Source: an uncultured Actinomycetes bacterium (GTDB lineage: Bacteria > Actinomycetota > Thermoleophilia > Miltoncostaeales > Miltoncostaeaceae). From it: a DNA stretch of 8,285 bases. The number at the start of each line of letters is the position of its first letter. The stretch's first letter is position 1. Location of the stretch: NCBI GenBank assembly GCA_903928615.1, contig CAIYRJ010000150.1:1-8285 (forward strand), written 5' to 3'. The notes beneath the pieces are model-generated. The model was given only the letters and a program-made list of their open reading frames with translations. It did no database searches and was not told the origin of the DNA. Shown one piece after another: positions 1-5,706 of this stretch. The position numbers and the translations under genes were made by a program.

Positions 1-218
1 AGGAGGAGGCCGCCCGCGAGCGCGGCGAGAGCATGACCATCGGATTCGGCAGCCAGATCCGCTCGTACGTGATCCACCCGTACTCGATGGTGAAGGACCT
101 CCGCACCGGCCACGAGACCGGCAACACGCAGGCGGTGTTCGACGGCGCGCTCGATCCCTTCATGCGCGCGGAGCTCGAGCGCCGGGCCAAGGGCCTGGCC
201 ATCGTGGGGGAGGACTGA
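1..218 (+). CDS. prfB: Peptide chain release factor 2, C-terminal fragment
   Basis: This is the 3' end of a gene that begins left of the window; the frame reads from base 3 to the TGA at 216-218, giving 71 residues. RF2 recognises UGA and UAA stop codons and triggers release of the finished peptide on the ribosome. The visible part carries the class I release-factor signature [20 protein letters not shown] followed by ETGNTQAV and a DGALDPF segment. These match RF2; RF1 has a clearly different sequence here. The peptidyl-transferase GGQ loop, the stop-codon recognition loop and any programmed frameshift site all lie outside the window. prfB next to ftsEX is a familiar actinobacterial arrangement. 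The purine-rich AGGAGGAGG at bases 1-9 encodes Glu-Glu within this gene and is not a ribosome binding site for anything here. Confidence 0.95.
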   Translation, partial: EEAARERGESMTIGFGSQIRSYVIHPYSMVKDLRTGHETGNTQAVFDGALDPFMRAELERRAKGLAIVGED

Positions 219-220
219 CC

Positions 221-715
221 ATGCGGGCGCTCGTGGTGGTGGGCTCGCGTCACGGCGGCACCATGGAGATGGGGGCGTGGGTGGCCGAGGGCCTGCGCGC
301 GGGCGGCGTGGACGCCGATCTTCGCGATGCCGAGGACGCCCCGGGCCCCGAGGGATACGACCTCGCGGTGGTGGGGGGCGCGGTGTACGCCGCCCGGTGG
401 GTGGAGAACGTGCGTGAGTGGACCCGCGCACACTCCGACGCCCTCAAGGCCATGCCGTGCTGGCTCTTCTCGAGCGGTCCCGTGAGCGGCCCGCCATTTC
501 CCACCGACGAGGAGTCGGTGCAGTACGGCCGCCTGCTCGAGTGGACCGACGCCCGCGAGCACCGGTGCTTCCCCGGTCGCATCGACACCCCCAACCTGCG
601 CCCCCGCGAGAGGGCCATGTGCATCACGCTCCGCGTGAAGGAGTGCGACTACCGCCCGAAGGACGAGATCACCGCATGGGCACGGGCGATCGCGGAGGAA
701 AGCACCGCGGCATGA
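221..715 (+). CDS. Flavodoxin-domain protein (HemG-like family)
   Basis: This 164-residue protein has the fold pattern of a short-chain flavodoxin. Strand 1 runs into an FMN-phosphate loop, VVVGSRHGGTMEM (about residues 5-17; S-x-H-G-x-T type). A second strand, DLAVVGGAVYAARW, is at about 47-60, and the WLFSSGPVSG segment is typical of the third FMN-contacting loop. The C-terminal KECDYRPKDEITAWARAIAEE resembles the end of the family that includes menaquinone-dependent protoporphyrinogen dehydrogenase (HemG). That family binding FMN for electron transfer is established; HemG activity in this protein is not shown, and a general flavodoxin or quinone reductase role is equally possible. No signal peptide or membrane segment is visible, so it is probably cytoplasmic. 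It starts 2 nt after prfB stops, with the Shine-Dalgarno GGAGG at 209-213, so it is probably cotranscribed with prfB. Its stop codon touches a large inverted repeat. Confidence 0.8.
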   Translation: MRALVVVGSRHGGTMEMGAWVAEGLRAGGVDADLRDAEDAPGPEGYDLAVVGGAVYAARWVENVREWTRAHSDALKAMPCWLFSSGPVSGPPFPTDEESVQYGRLLEWTDAREHRCFPGRIDTPNLRPRERAMCITLRVKECDYRPKDEITAWARAIAEESTAA

Positions 716-800
716 CCCCGGTGTCAGGCACTTAACCGAAGCCCGCTTCGCGCGCAGCGGCGCTGGCGCCCGGAAACGGTTAAGTGCCTGACACCGGGGT
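715..800. repeat. Perfect 24-bp inverted repeat with 38-nt loop (REP/MITE-like or terminator)
   Basis: The left arm at 715-738 contains GTGTCAGGCACTTAACC. The right arm at 777-800 is its exact reverse complement over 24 positions, and pairing breaks on both sides (A739/A776 inside, G714/G801 outside). The 38-nt loop holds a small CAGC/GCTG hairpin. Each arm is itself quasi-palindromic (GTGTC-A-GGCAC with one G-T wobble), which is the look of REP units mobilised by RAYT (Y1-type) transposases. The left arm begins on the last base of the flavodoxin stop codon, so in RNA this would be a very stable hairpin just after the gene and could end the prfB transcript. There is no U-tract. No transposase gene is in the window, so the mobile-element reading is inference; the repeat itself is directly visible. 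Confidence 0.85.
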
Positions 801-952
801 GGTTGGGCGGAACTCCCCGCGGCATCGCGTGCAGCGGGCTCCGATACCTGTAAGGGGGATTGCACGTCCTCCGGCCTCGCGGGAGGGGCGCCCGCCGCGG
901 CGGCGAAACCCCACCCGGTAACGAGAGACCGACCCCTATCGGGAGTTTCGAC
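801..952 (+). other. Gene-free, hairpin-rich leader upstream of ftsE
   Basis: Together with the inverted repeat this forms the 237-base gap between the flavodoxin gene and ftsE. It does not read as coding: in the ftsE frame from TTG860 to 952, 7 of 31 codons end in A or T and AGG/AGA arginines appear, unlike the genes around it. Several hairpins can be drawn: CCCGC 816-820 with GCGGG 834-838, enclosing GCA/TGC; CCTCC 868-872 with GGAGG 882-886; the palindrome CGCCGCGGCG at 893-902; and CCGA 929-932 with TCGG 939-942, which would cover part of the ftsE Shine-Dalgarno. No known riboswitch consensus was recognised, and no convincing -35/-10 pair was found, though the ftsE promoter most likely lies here. 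Confidence 0.5.
941..945 (+). promoter_or_regulatory. Ribosome binding site deciding the ftsE start
   Basis: GGGAG lies 7 nt before ATG953. It supports that start over the upstream TTG860 and the downstream ATG1109, which has no Shine-Dalgarno. A stronger-looking GAGGAGGAG at 1022-1030 lies 9 nt before an in-frame ATG1040, but those bases encode the Glu-Glu-Glu of the longer reading, so it may be coincidental. Confidence 0.5.
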
Positions 953-1810
953 ATGAGCGACGGCCAGGACACGGGCCGCCCGGAGTTCACGCTGGTGCAG
1001 GTGGCCGACACGCCATCCTCCGAGGAGGAGATGGCGCCGATGTTCACCGCGCCCGTCACCGACGGCAAGCGCCACAAGAACGACATCTTCCGACCGGGCC
1101 CCGGCCCGATGGTGGAGTTCCGCGGGGTCACGAAGACCTACGACGGCGGCGCCCGCGGCCTCAATGGCGTGTCGCTGCGCATCGGCACCGGCGAGTTCGT
1201 GTTCCTCGTCGGCCCGTCGGGCTCCGGCAAGTCGACCTTCATCCGCCTGATCATCCGCGAGCTGCGCGCGACCACCGGTGAGGTGGTGGTGGGTGGCCGC
1301 GACCTCGCCACGCTGCGCCGCAGCAAGGTTCCCTACCTGCGCCGCGCGATCGGCTGCGTGTTCCAGGACTTCCGCCTGCTGCCCGACCGCACCGCGGCCG
1401 AGAACGTGGCCTACGCCCTGCAGGTGACCGGCCACAGCCAGAAGGAGGTGCGCCGTCGCGTGCCGGAGATCCTCTCGCTGGTGGGCCTCGACGGGAAGTT
1501 CGACCGCCTCCCGCGCGAGCTGTCGGGCGGTGAGCAGCAGCGCGTGTCGATCGCGCGTGCGCTCGTGAACCACCCGCGCCTGCTGATCGCCGACGAGCCC
1601 ACGGGCAACCTCGACCCCGAGACCTCGCTGGGCATCATGGACCTGCTGCTGCGCATCAACCGCACCGGCACCACCGTGCTCGTGGCCACCCACGACCAGC
1701 ACACCGTGGACCGCATGCAGATGCGCGTGATCGCCCTCGATGAGGGCCGCGTGGTGCGCGACGAGGAGTCCGCCGGCTACCACGACGAGACCGGGGAGGT
1801 CCTGGCATGA
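953..1810 (+). CDS. ftsE: Cell division ATP-binding protein FtsE with N-terminal extension
   Basis: FtsE is the ATPase of the FtsEX complex, which sits at the division site under the membrane and drives cell-wall hydrolases through FtsX. All ABC ATPase motifs are present in this 285-residue reading: Walker A GPSGSGKST (87-95), Q-loop Gln138 in VFQDFRLLP, signature LSGGEQQR (190-197), Walker B LLIADEPTGNLD with Asp214 and Glu215, and the switch His247 in ATHD. The ABC core starts at about residue 53 (MVEFRGVTKTY), giving the usual size of about 230 residues. The 52 residues before it are an unusual acidic, Gly/Pro-rich, probably disordered tail. Its codons end in G or C in 49 of 51 cases after the ATG, so it looks translated. 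ATG1040 (256 residues) and ATG1109 (233 residues) are alternative starts. The gene overlaps ftsX by 4 nt. Confidence 0.95.
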   Translation: MSDGQDTGRPEFTLVQVADTPSSEEEMAPMFTAPVTDGKRHKNDIFRPGPGPMVEFRGVTKTYDGGARGLNGVSLRIGTGEFVFLVGPSGSGKSTFIRLIIRELRATTGEVVVGGRDLATLRRSKVPYLRRAIGCVFQDFRLLPDRTAAENVAYALQVTGHSQKEVRRRVPEILSLVGLDGKFDRLPRELSGGEQQRVSIARALVNHPRLLIADEPTGNLDPETSLGIMDLLLRINRTGTTVLVATHDQHTVDRMQMRVIALDEGRVVRDEESAGYHDETGEVLA

Positions 1811-2709
1811 GGCTCGGAATGTTCTTCCGCGAGGCGCTTCGCAGCATCCGCGCCAACGCCGCCATCTCGGTGGCCGCCACGGTCACGGCGCTCATCGCCG
1901 TGTTCATCCTCGGCGCGTTCATCCCGTCGTTCATGTACGTGCGCTCGGCCGTGGACGCCCAGACCGCCAAGGTCGACGTGGACGTCTACATCGCCGACAC
2001 CGCCACGGTGTCGCAGGTGAACTCCCTGCGCGAGAAGCTCGACGGCCTGCGCACCGACGGCACCGTCGCCGCCGTGACGTACGTGTCGAAGGAGGACGCC
2101 CTGCGCATCATGAAGGAGCGCCTGCGCGACCCCTCCGTGCTCGATGAGCTGCCCAGCAACCCGCTGCCCGCCAAGTTCAACGTGAAGCCCACCGAGGCCG
2201 AGAACGCCGACGTGATCGTGGCCGCGGTGAAGGACGACCCCGCGCTCGACCCCACCGAGGGCATCGTCTATCCCGAGACCACCGCCGACCGGCTGCTCAC
2301 CGCCGCCAAGTTCGTGCAGTGGGCGGGCTTCATCCTCATCGGCATCCTGCTGCTTGCCGCAGTGCTGCTGATCGGGAACACCATCAGGCTCTCCATCTTC
2401 GCCCGCCGGCGTGAGGTGGAGGTGATGCGCCTCGTGGGCGCCACCAACTGGTTCATCCGCTGGCCGTTCATGATCGAGGGCGTGATCTGCGGCCTCGTCG
2501 GAGCCGTCGTGGCCGTGGCCATGCTCTGGGGCATCAAGGTGGGCGTGGTGGATGCCTGGGCCGCGGGCGCCGACAGCGCGCTCACCAAGACGGGCTCTGC
2601 CGCGGGCACCATCGCGTTCCCGCTGCTCATGATCGTTCTGGTGGGGGCCGGCGCCCTGCTCGGCGCCATCGGCAGCGGCATCACGCTGCGCCGCTTCCTC
2701 AAGGTGTGA
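1807..2709 (+). CDS. ftsX: Cell division protein FtsX
   Basis: FtsX is the membrane partner of FtsE; its outer loop passes ATPase movements on to peptidoglycan hydrolases or their adaptors. The 300 residues show the expected four-helix layout: TM1 at about 20-42, a large extracytoplasmic domain at about 43-170 (including the family-typical YVSKEDAL segment near residue 92), TM2 at about 172-192, TM3 at about 221-245, and TM4 at about 267-290, ending in a short basic tail. The loop RRREVEVMRLVGATNWFIRWPF between TM2 and TM3 is the conserved cytoplasmic coupling region. The start ATG overlaps the ftsE stop as ATGA, and GGGGAGG at 1793-1799 gives a well-spaced ribosome binding site, so the two are translationally coupled. 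Length and topology match actinobacterial FtsX, and nothing is broken or missing. Confidence 0.95.
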   Translation: MRLGMFFREALRSIRANAAISVAATVTALIAVFILGAFIPSFMYVRSAVDAQTAKVDVDVYIADTATVSQVNSLREKLDGLRTDGTVAAVTYVSKEDALRIMKERLRDPSVLDELPSNPLPAKFNVKPTEAENADVIVAAVKDDPALDPTEGIVYPETTADRLLTAAKFVQWAGFILIGILLLAAVLLIGNTIRLSIFARRREVEVMRLVGATNWFIRWPFMIEGVICGLVGAVVAVAMLWGIKVGVVDAWAAGADSALTKTGSAAGTIAFPLLMIVLVGAGALLGAIGSGITLRRFLKV

Positions 2710-2716
2710 CCGGTTC

Positions 2717-2750
2717 CGCGGTGGCGGTGCGCTCCTGCACCGCCACCGCG
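2717..2750 (+). terminator. Strong hairpin after ftsX, probable terminator
   Basis: CGCGGTGGCGGTGC (2717-2730) pairs perfectly over 14 bp with GCACCGCCACCGCG (2737-2750) around the 6-nt loop GCTCCT. It starts 7 nt after the ftsX stop. No U-tract follows, which is common for intrinsic terminators in high-GC Actinobacteria. It would separate ftsEX from the protease operon, consistent with the promoter-like TAACAT just downstream. It could instead stabilise the ftsX mRNA 3' end. Confidence 0.65.
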
Positions 2751-2756
2751 AGGCCC

Positions 2757-2762
2757 TAACAT
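2757..2762 (+). promoter_or_regulatory. Probable -10 element for a leaderless ctpA transcript
   Basis: TAACAT matches the actinobacterial -10 consensus TANNNT. Its last base is 7 nt before the GTG at 2769, so the expected transcription start is the first base of the start codon. No Shine-Dalgarno lies at normal distance; the nearest GAGG is about 16 nt away, inside the hairpin arm. The -35 region is poor (CTGCAC at 2735-2740, 16 nt upstream, is the best candidate). Confidence 0.45.
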
Positions 2763-2768
2763 CGGCCC

Positions 2769-3944
2769 GTGCCCCGCACGCCCCGATCACGACGCCTCCT
2801 CGTCGCCGCCGGCGTGGCGGCGGTGCTCATCGCGGTGTTCGTGCTGGGGGCCCTCGTGGGTGGACCCATCCGGGCGACGATCCAGCCATCCAGCGTGTCG
2901 CTGCCCGACCAGGTGGCGAACGCCGTGGCCGACCGCTTCGAGGGCAAGGTGGATCGCGCCGCTCTCGAGCGCGCGGGTGCCAAGGCCATCGCCGCCCAGG
3001 TGGGCGACCGCTGGACCACCTACTTCACTCCCAAGGAGTGGGCGGCGCTGCAGCGCGCCACCGAGGGCCGCTACTCGGGCATCGGCATTCGCGTGCGCGC
3101 GACCGATGACGCCCTGAACATCCGCGAGGTGTTCCCGGGCAGCCCGGCCGCCAAGGCGGGCCTCAAGGCTGGGGAGCAGATCATCGCGGTGGCGGGCGTG
3201 CCGGTATCCCGCCGCGGCCCTGCGAAGAGCCGCGAGGCCATCCTCGGCAAGGACGGCACCACGGTGGCCCTGCGCGTGCGCGCCGCCGACGGCGCCGAGC
3301 GCACGGTGCGCGTGACCCGTGGGGATGTGACGGTGCCCCTCGTGGAGGCCCGCATGCTCACCGCGCCCGGCGGCACCAAGGTGGGCTACATCGAGCTCGA
3401 CCGCTTCGAGAAGGGCGCGGGGGACAGGGTGCGCGACGAGGCGCAGGCGCTGCTCGACGACGGGGCCACGGCCCTGATCCTCGATCTTCGCGGCGACCCC
3501 GGCGGGTTGCTTGACGAGTCGGTGGCCGTGGCGGGCGCGTTCCTGAAGCCCGGCACCGTGGTGGTGAGCACCACGGGCCGCACCTCGCCGCGCCGCGAGT
3601 TCCGCGCCGATGGCGACCCGATCCCCGCCGACGTCCCCGTGGCGGTGCTGGTGGACCGCGCGTCGGCCAGCGCATCCGAGATCGTGGCGGGCGCCCTCAA
3701 GGACACCGGCCGCGCGGTGATCGTGGGGGAGCGCACCTTCGGGAAGTCGAAGGTGCAGGTGACCCAGGAGACCAGCGACGGCGGGGCCGTGCGCGTGACG
3801 ATCGCCGGCTACCGCACGCCCAAGGGCACGGATATCGGGGAGGGCGGCGTGAAGCCCGACGTGACGTCCATCGACTCGCCTGACACCGAGGCCGACGAGG
3901 CGCTCGACGCCGCGCTCGCCCGCCTCGCCGCGCAGGGCGGCTAG
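2769..3944 (+). CDS. S41 family C-terminal processing (tail-specific) protease
   Basis: This 391-residue protein is a serine protease of the CtpA/Prc type, which trims or degrades proteins by recognising their C-termini, normally outside the cytoplasm. A basic N-terminus is followed by one hydrophobic segment (about residues 9-31) acting as signal anchor or uncleaved signal. Next come an N-terminal helical region, a PDZ domain (about 97-182; GIGIRV and FPGSPAAKAGLKAGEQIIAV) and the S41 catalytic domain. The Ser/Lys dyad is visible: Ser301 within ASASASEI and Lys326 within GERTFGKSKVQ. This is the same 25-residue spacing as in the plant/algal D1 protease (Ser372/Lys397). The FDLRGDPGG-like strand (ILDLRGDPGGLLDE, 237-250) is also typical. 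An S41 protease between ftsX and smpB is known in Streptomyces. The gene begins with GTG, probably without a leader, and is 4 nt from rnr. Substrates cannot be read from sequence. Confidence 0.92.
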   Translation: MPRTPRSRRLLVAAGVAAVLIAVFVLGALVGGPIRATIQPSSVSLPDQVANAVADRFEGKVDRAALERAGAKAIAAQVGDRWTTYFTPKEWAALQRATEGRYSGIGIRVRATDDALNIREVFPGSPAAKAGLKAGEQIIAVAGVPVSRRGPAKSREAILGKDGTTVALRVRAADGAERTVRVTRGDVTVPLVEARMLTAPGGTKVGYIELDRFEKGAGDRVRDEAQALLDDGATALILDLRGDPGGLLDESVAVAGAFLKPGTVVVSTTGRTSPRREFRADGDPIPADVPVAVLVDRASASASEIVAGALKDTGRAVIVGERTFGKSKVQVTQETSDGGAVRVTIAGYRTPKGTDIGEGGVKPDVTSIDSPDTEADEALDAALARLAAQGG

Positions 3945-3948
3945 GCCC

Positions 3949-5694
3949 GTGGCCCGGGGCCGCACGGGCACCCAGTTCGTGGCCGAGATGGTGCCGGCCG
4001 GACGGCGCATGGCCGCGCGCCCGGCATTCGAGGCGGGGCCCGAGGTTCCCCTCATCAAGGCGAAGCGGGGCGACGCCCGCATGGGCGACCTCGTGACGGC
4101 CCGCATGAAGGGCGCGGGGTGCGAGGTGGTGGCAATCCACGGGCCGAGCACCCAGGCCGGCGCGGCCATCCGCGCGCTCATCGCGCACGAGGGGCTGGGG
4201 CGCGGCTTCGGACCGAAGGCGCGCGAGGAGGCCCAGCAGGCCGCGCGCACCCGCGACGAGCCCGACCCGGATCGCCGCGACATGCGCGACCAGCGGGTGA
4301 TCACCATCGACCCCGAGGGCGCCAAGGATCACGACGACGCCATCGCCGTGGCGGAGGAGGGCGAGGGCATCCGCCTGTGGGTGCACATCGCCGACGTGAG
4401 CCGCTACGTCACCCCCGGGGGCGCGATCGACCGCGAGGCCGAGCGACGGGGGTGCTCGGTGTACCTGCCGGGAACCGTCGACCCGATGCTGCCGGAGGTG
4501 CTCTCGAACGATGTCTGCTCGCTGCGCCCGGGGGAGGATCGCAAGGCCTTCACGGCCCACATGCTGGTGATGCCCGATGGATCGGTGACGGCCGAGGGCT
4601 TCCACCGATCGCTCATCCGATCCGACCGCCGCCTCACCTACCCCGAGGTCGATGCCTTCCTCGAGGGCCGCGCCGACCTCGGTGATGCCGCCATGGAGGG
4701 CGACGTGCGCCTGGCCATGGAGCTCTCCCGGCGCCTGCGCGCGCGCCGCATGCGCCGTGGGGCCCTGGACATCGTCACGTCCGAGCCCCGGTTCCACTTC
4801 GAGGGCGATCGCATCGCGTCGGTGGAGATGGAGACCCAGACCGCGTCGCACAGCCTCATCGAGGAGTGCATGATCGCGGCCAACGAGGCCGTGGCGCGGT
4901 TCCTCATCGCCAAGCGGGTGCCGGCCCTCTACCGCGTGCATGCCGATCCCGATCAGGTGGCCATCGAGGACCTCTGGGAGCGACTCGAGATCATCGGCAT
5001 CCCGGTGCCACCGCTTGCGGAGGGAATCCTCACCTCGGAGCAGCGCCGCGAGGCCGCCGGCGTGGCGGCCCATGCCGTGAGGCTCCACGTGGATCGCACG
5101 GGGGAGGGGTCGGCCAGCCTGCCCTACATGGTGTTGCGCGCGTTGCAGAAGGCGGTGTACCGCCCCGATGAGACATCCCACTCGGGGCTCGCCAGCCCCG
5201 CCTACCTGCACTTCACCTCGCCCATCCGGCGCTACCCCGACCTGGTGGTGCACCGGGCGCTCGCGCACGCGCTGGGCCTTGGCGAGCCCGCGCCGGACGC
5301 CGCCATGCTGCCCGAGGTGGCCCGCGACGCGTCGGACCGCGAGCGCGACGCCACCGACCTCGAGCGCCGCGCCGATCGCATGTGCCTGGCCTACCTGCTG
5401 GCGCAGTCGACCCATGGCGACGACTGGGACCGCCCGCGCGATGGCGAGGTGACCGGCGTGGGGCAGTCGGGCCTGTTCATCACGTTTGACGAGGTGTTCG
5501 ACGGCTTCCTGCCCTTCCGCAAGATGCCCGACGACCACTACGTGCCCGACGACTTCTCGGCCGAGGCGGTGGGCGAGGAGACCCGGCGGCGCTTCCGCCT
5601 GGGCGATGCCGTGAGGGTGCGCGTGCACGACATCGAGCCGCTGCGGGGCCGGGTGACGCTCGAGATGGCCGAGCATTCCCCGGCGCGCCGCTAA
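3949..5694 (+). CDS. rnr: RNase II/R family 3'-5' exoribonuclease (compact)
   Basis: This RNB-family enzyme degrades RNA processively from the 3' end to nucleoside monophosphates in the cytoplasm. In the 581 residues, an N-terminal OB/cold-shock-like domain (about 30-100, with GDLVTARM) precedes the RNB domain (about 110-440) and a C-terminal S1 domain (about 497-575). The Mg-binding aspartates Asp121, Asp127, Asp129 and Asp130 in TIDPEGAKDHDDA keep the spacing of E. coli RNase II Asp201/207/209/210. SVYLPGTVDPMLPEVLSN and HFTSPIRRYPDLVVHR are further family hallmarks; Arg427 or Arg428 and Glu472 are candidates for the other active-site positions. It is shorter than E. coli RNase II (644) and RNase R (813), with only one N-terminal OB domain and no basic tail, so the II versus R label is uncertain. 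Linkage to smpB favours RNase R. GTG3949 follows the protease stop by 4 nt, suggesting coupled translation. Confidence 0.9.
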   Translation: MARGRTGTQFVAEMVPAGRRMAARPAFEAGPEVPLIKAKRGDARMGDLVTARMKGAGCEVVAIHGPSTQAGAAIRALIAHEGLGRGFGPKAREEAQQAARTRDEPDPDRRDMRDQRVITIDPEGAKDHDDAIAVAEEGEGIRLWVHIADVSRYVTPGGAIDREAERRGCSVYLPGTVDPMLPEVLSNDVCSLRPGEDRKAFTAHMLVMPDGSVTAEGFHRSLIRSDRRLTYPEVDAFLEGRADLGDAAMEGDVRLAMELSRRLRARRMRRGALDIVTSEPRFHFEGDRIASVEMETQTASHSLIEECMIAANEAVARFLIAKRVPALYRVHADPDQVAIEDLWERLEIIGIPVPPLAEGILTSEQRREAAGVAAHAVRLHVDRTGEGSASLPYMVLRALQKAVYRPDETSHSGLASPAYLHFTSPIRRYPDLVVHRALAHALGLGEPAPDAAMLPEVARDASDRERDATDLERRADRMCLAYLLAQSTHGDDWDRPRDGEVTGVGQSGLFITFDEVFDGFLPFRKMPDDHYVPDDFSAEAVGEETRRRFRLGDAVRVRVHDIEPLRGRVTLEMAEHSPARR

Positions 5695-5706
5695 CCTGCC
5701 TCGCCC

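Noticed and set aside
1..9. AGGAGGAGG as a ribosome binding site for a gene starting at ATG33
   Set aside because: The frame from base 3 through ATG33 is continuous RF2 sequence, so ATG33 is an internal methionine and the purines are coding.
860..952. Extension of FtsE to an upstream TTG, giving 316 residues
   Set aside because: The added codons lose the G/C third-position bias, include AGG and AGA, have no Shine-Dalgarno, and form hairpins instead.
1777..2790. Long open frame of about 337 codons antisense to ftsX
   Set aside because: It is rich in His/Gly/Ala/Asp repeats typical of the complement of a high-GC gene, has no recognisable domain, and lies wholly opposite a well-supported gene.
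2787..4325. Open frame of about 512 codons antisense to the protease and rnr
   Set aside because: Same shadow composition (Arg/Gly/His/Ala), spans two genuine genes and their junction, with no motif of its own.
3697..5676. Open frame of about 659 codons antisense to rnr, the longest in the window
   Set aside because: Its length follows from the scarcity of stops in GC-rich DNA; the sense strand encodes an intact exoribonuclease with all catalytic residues.
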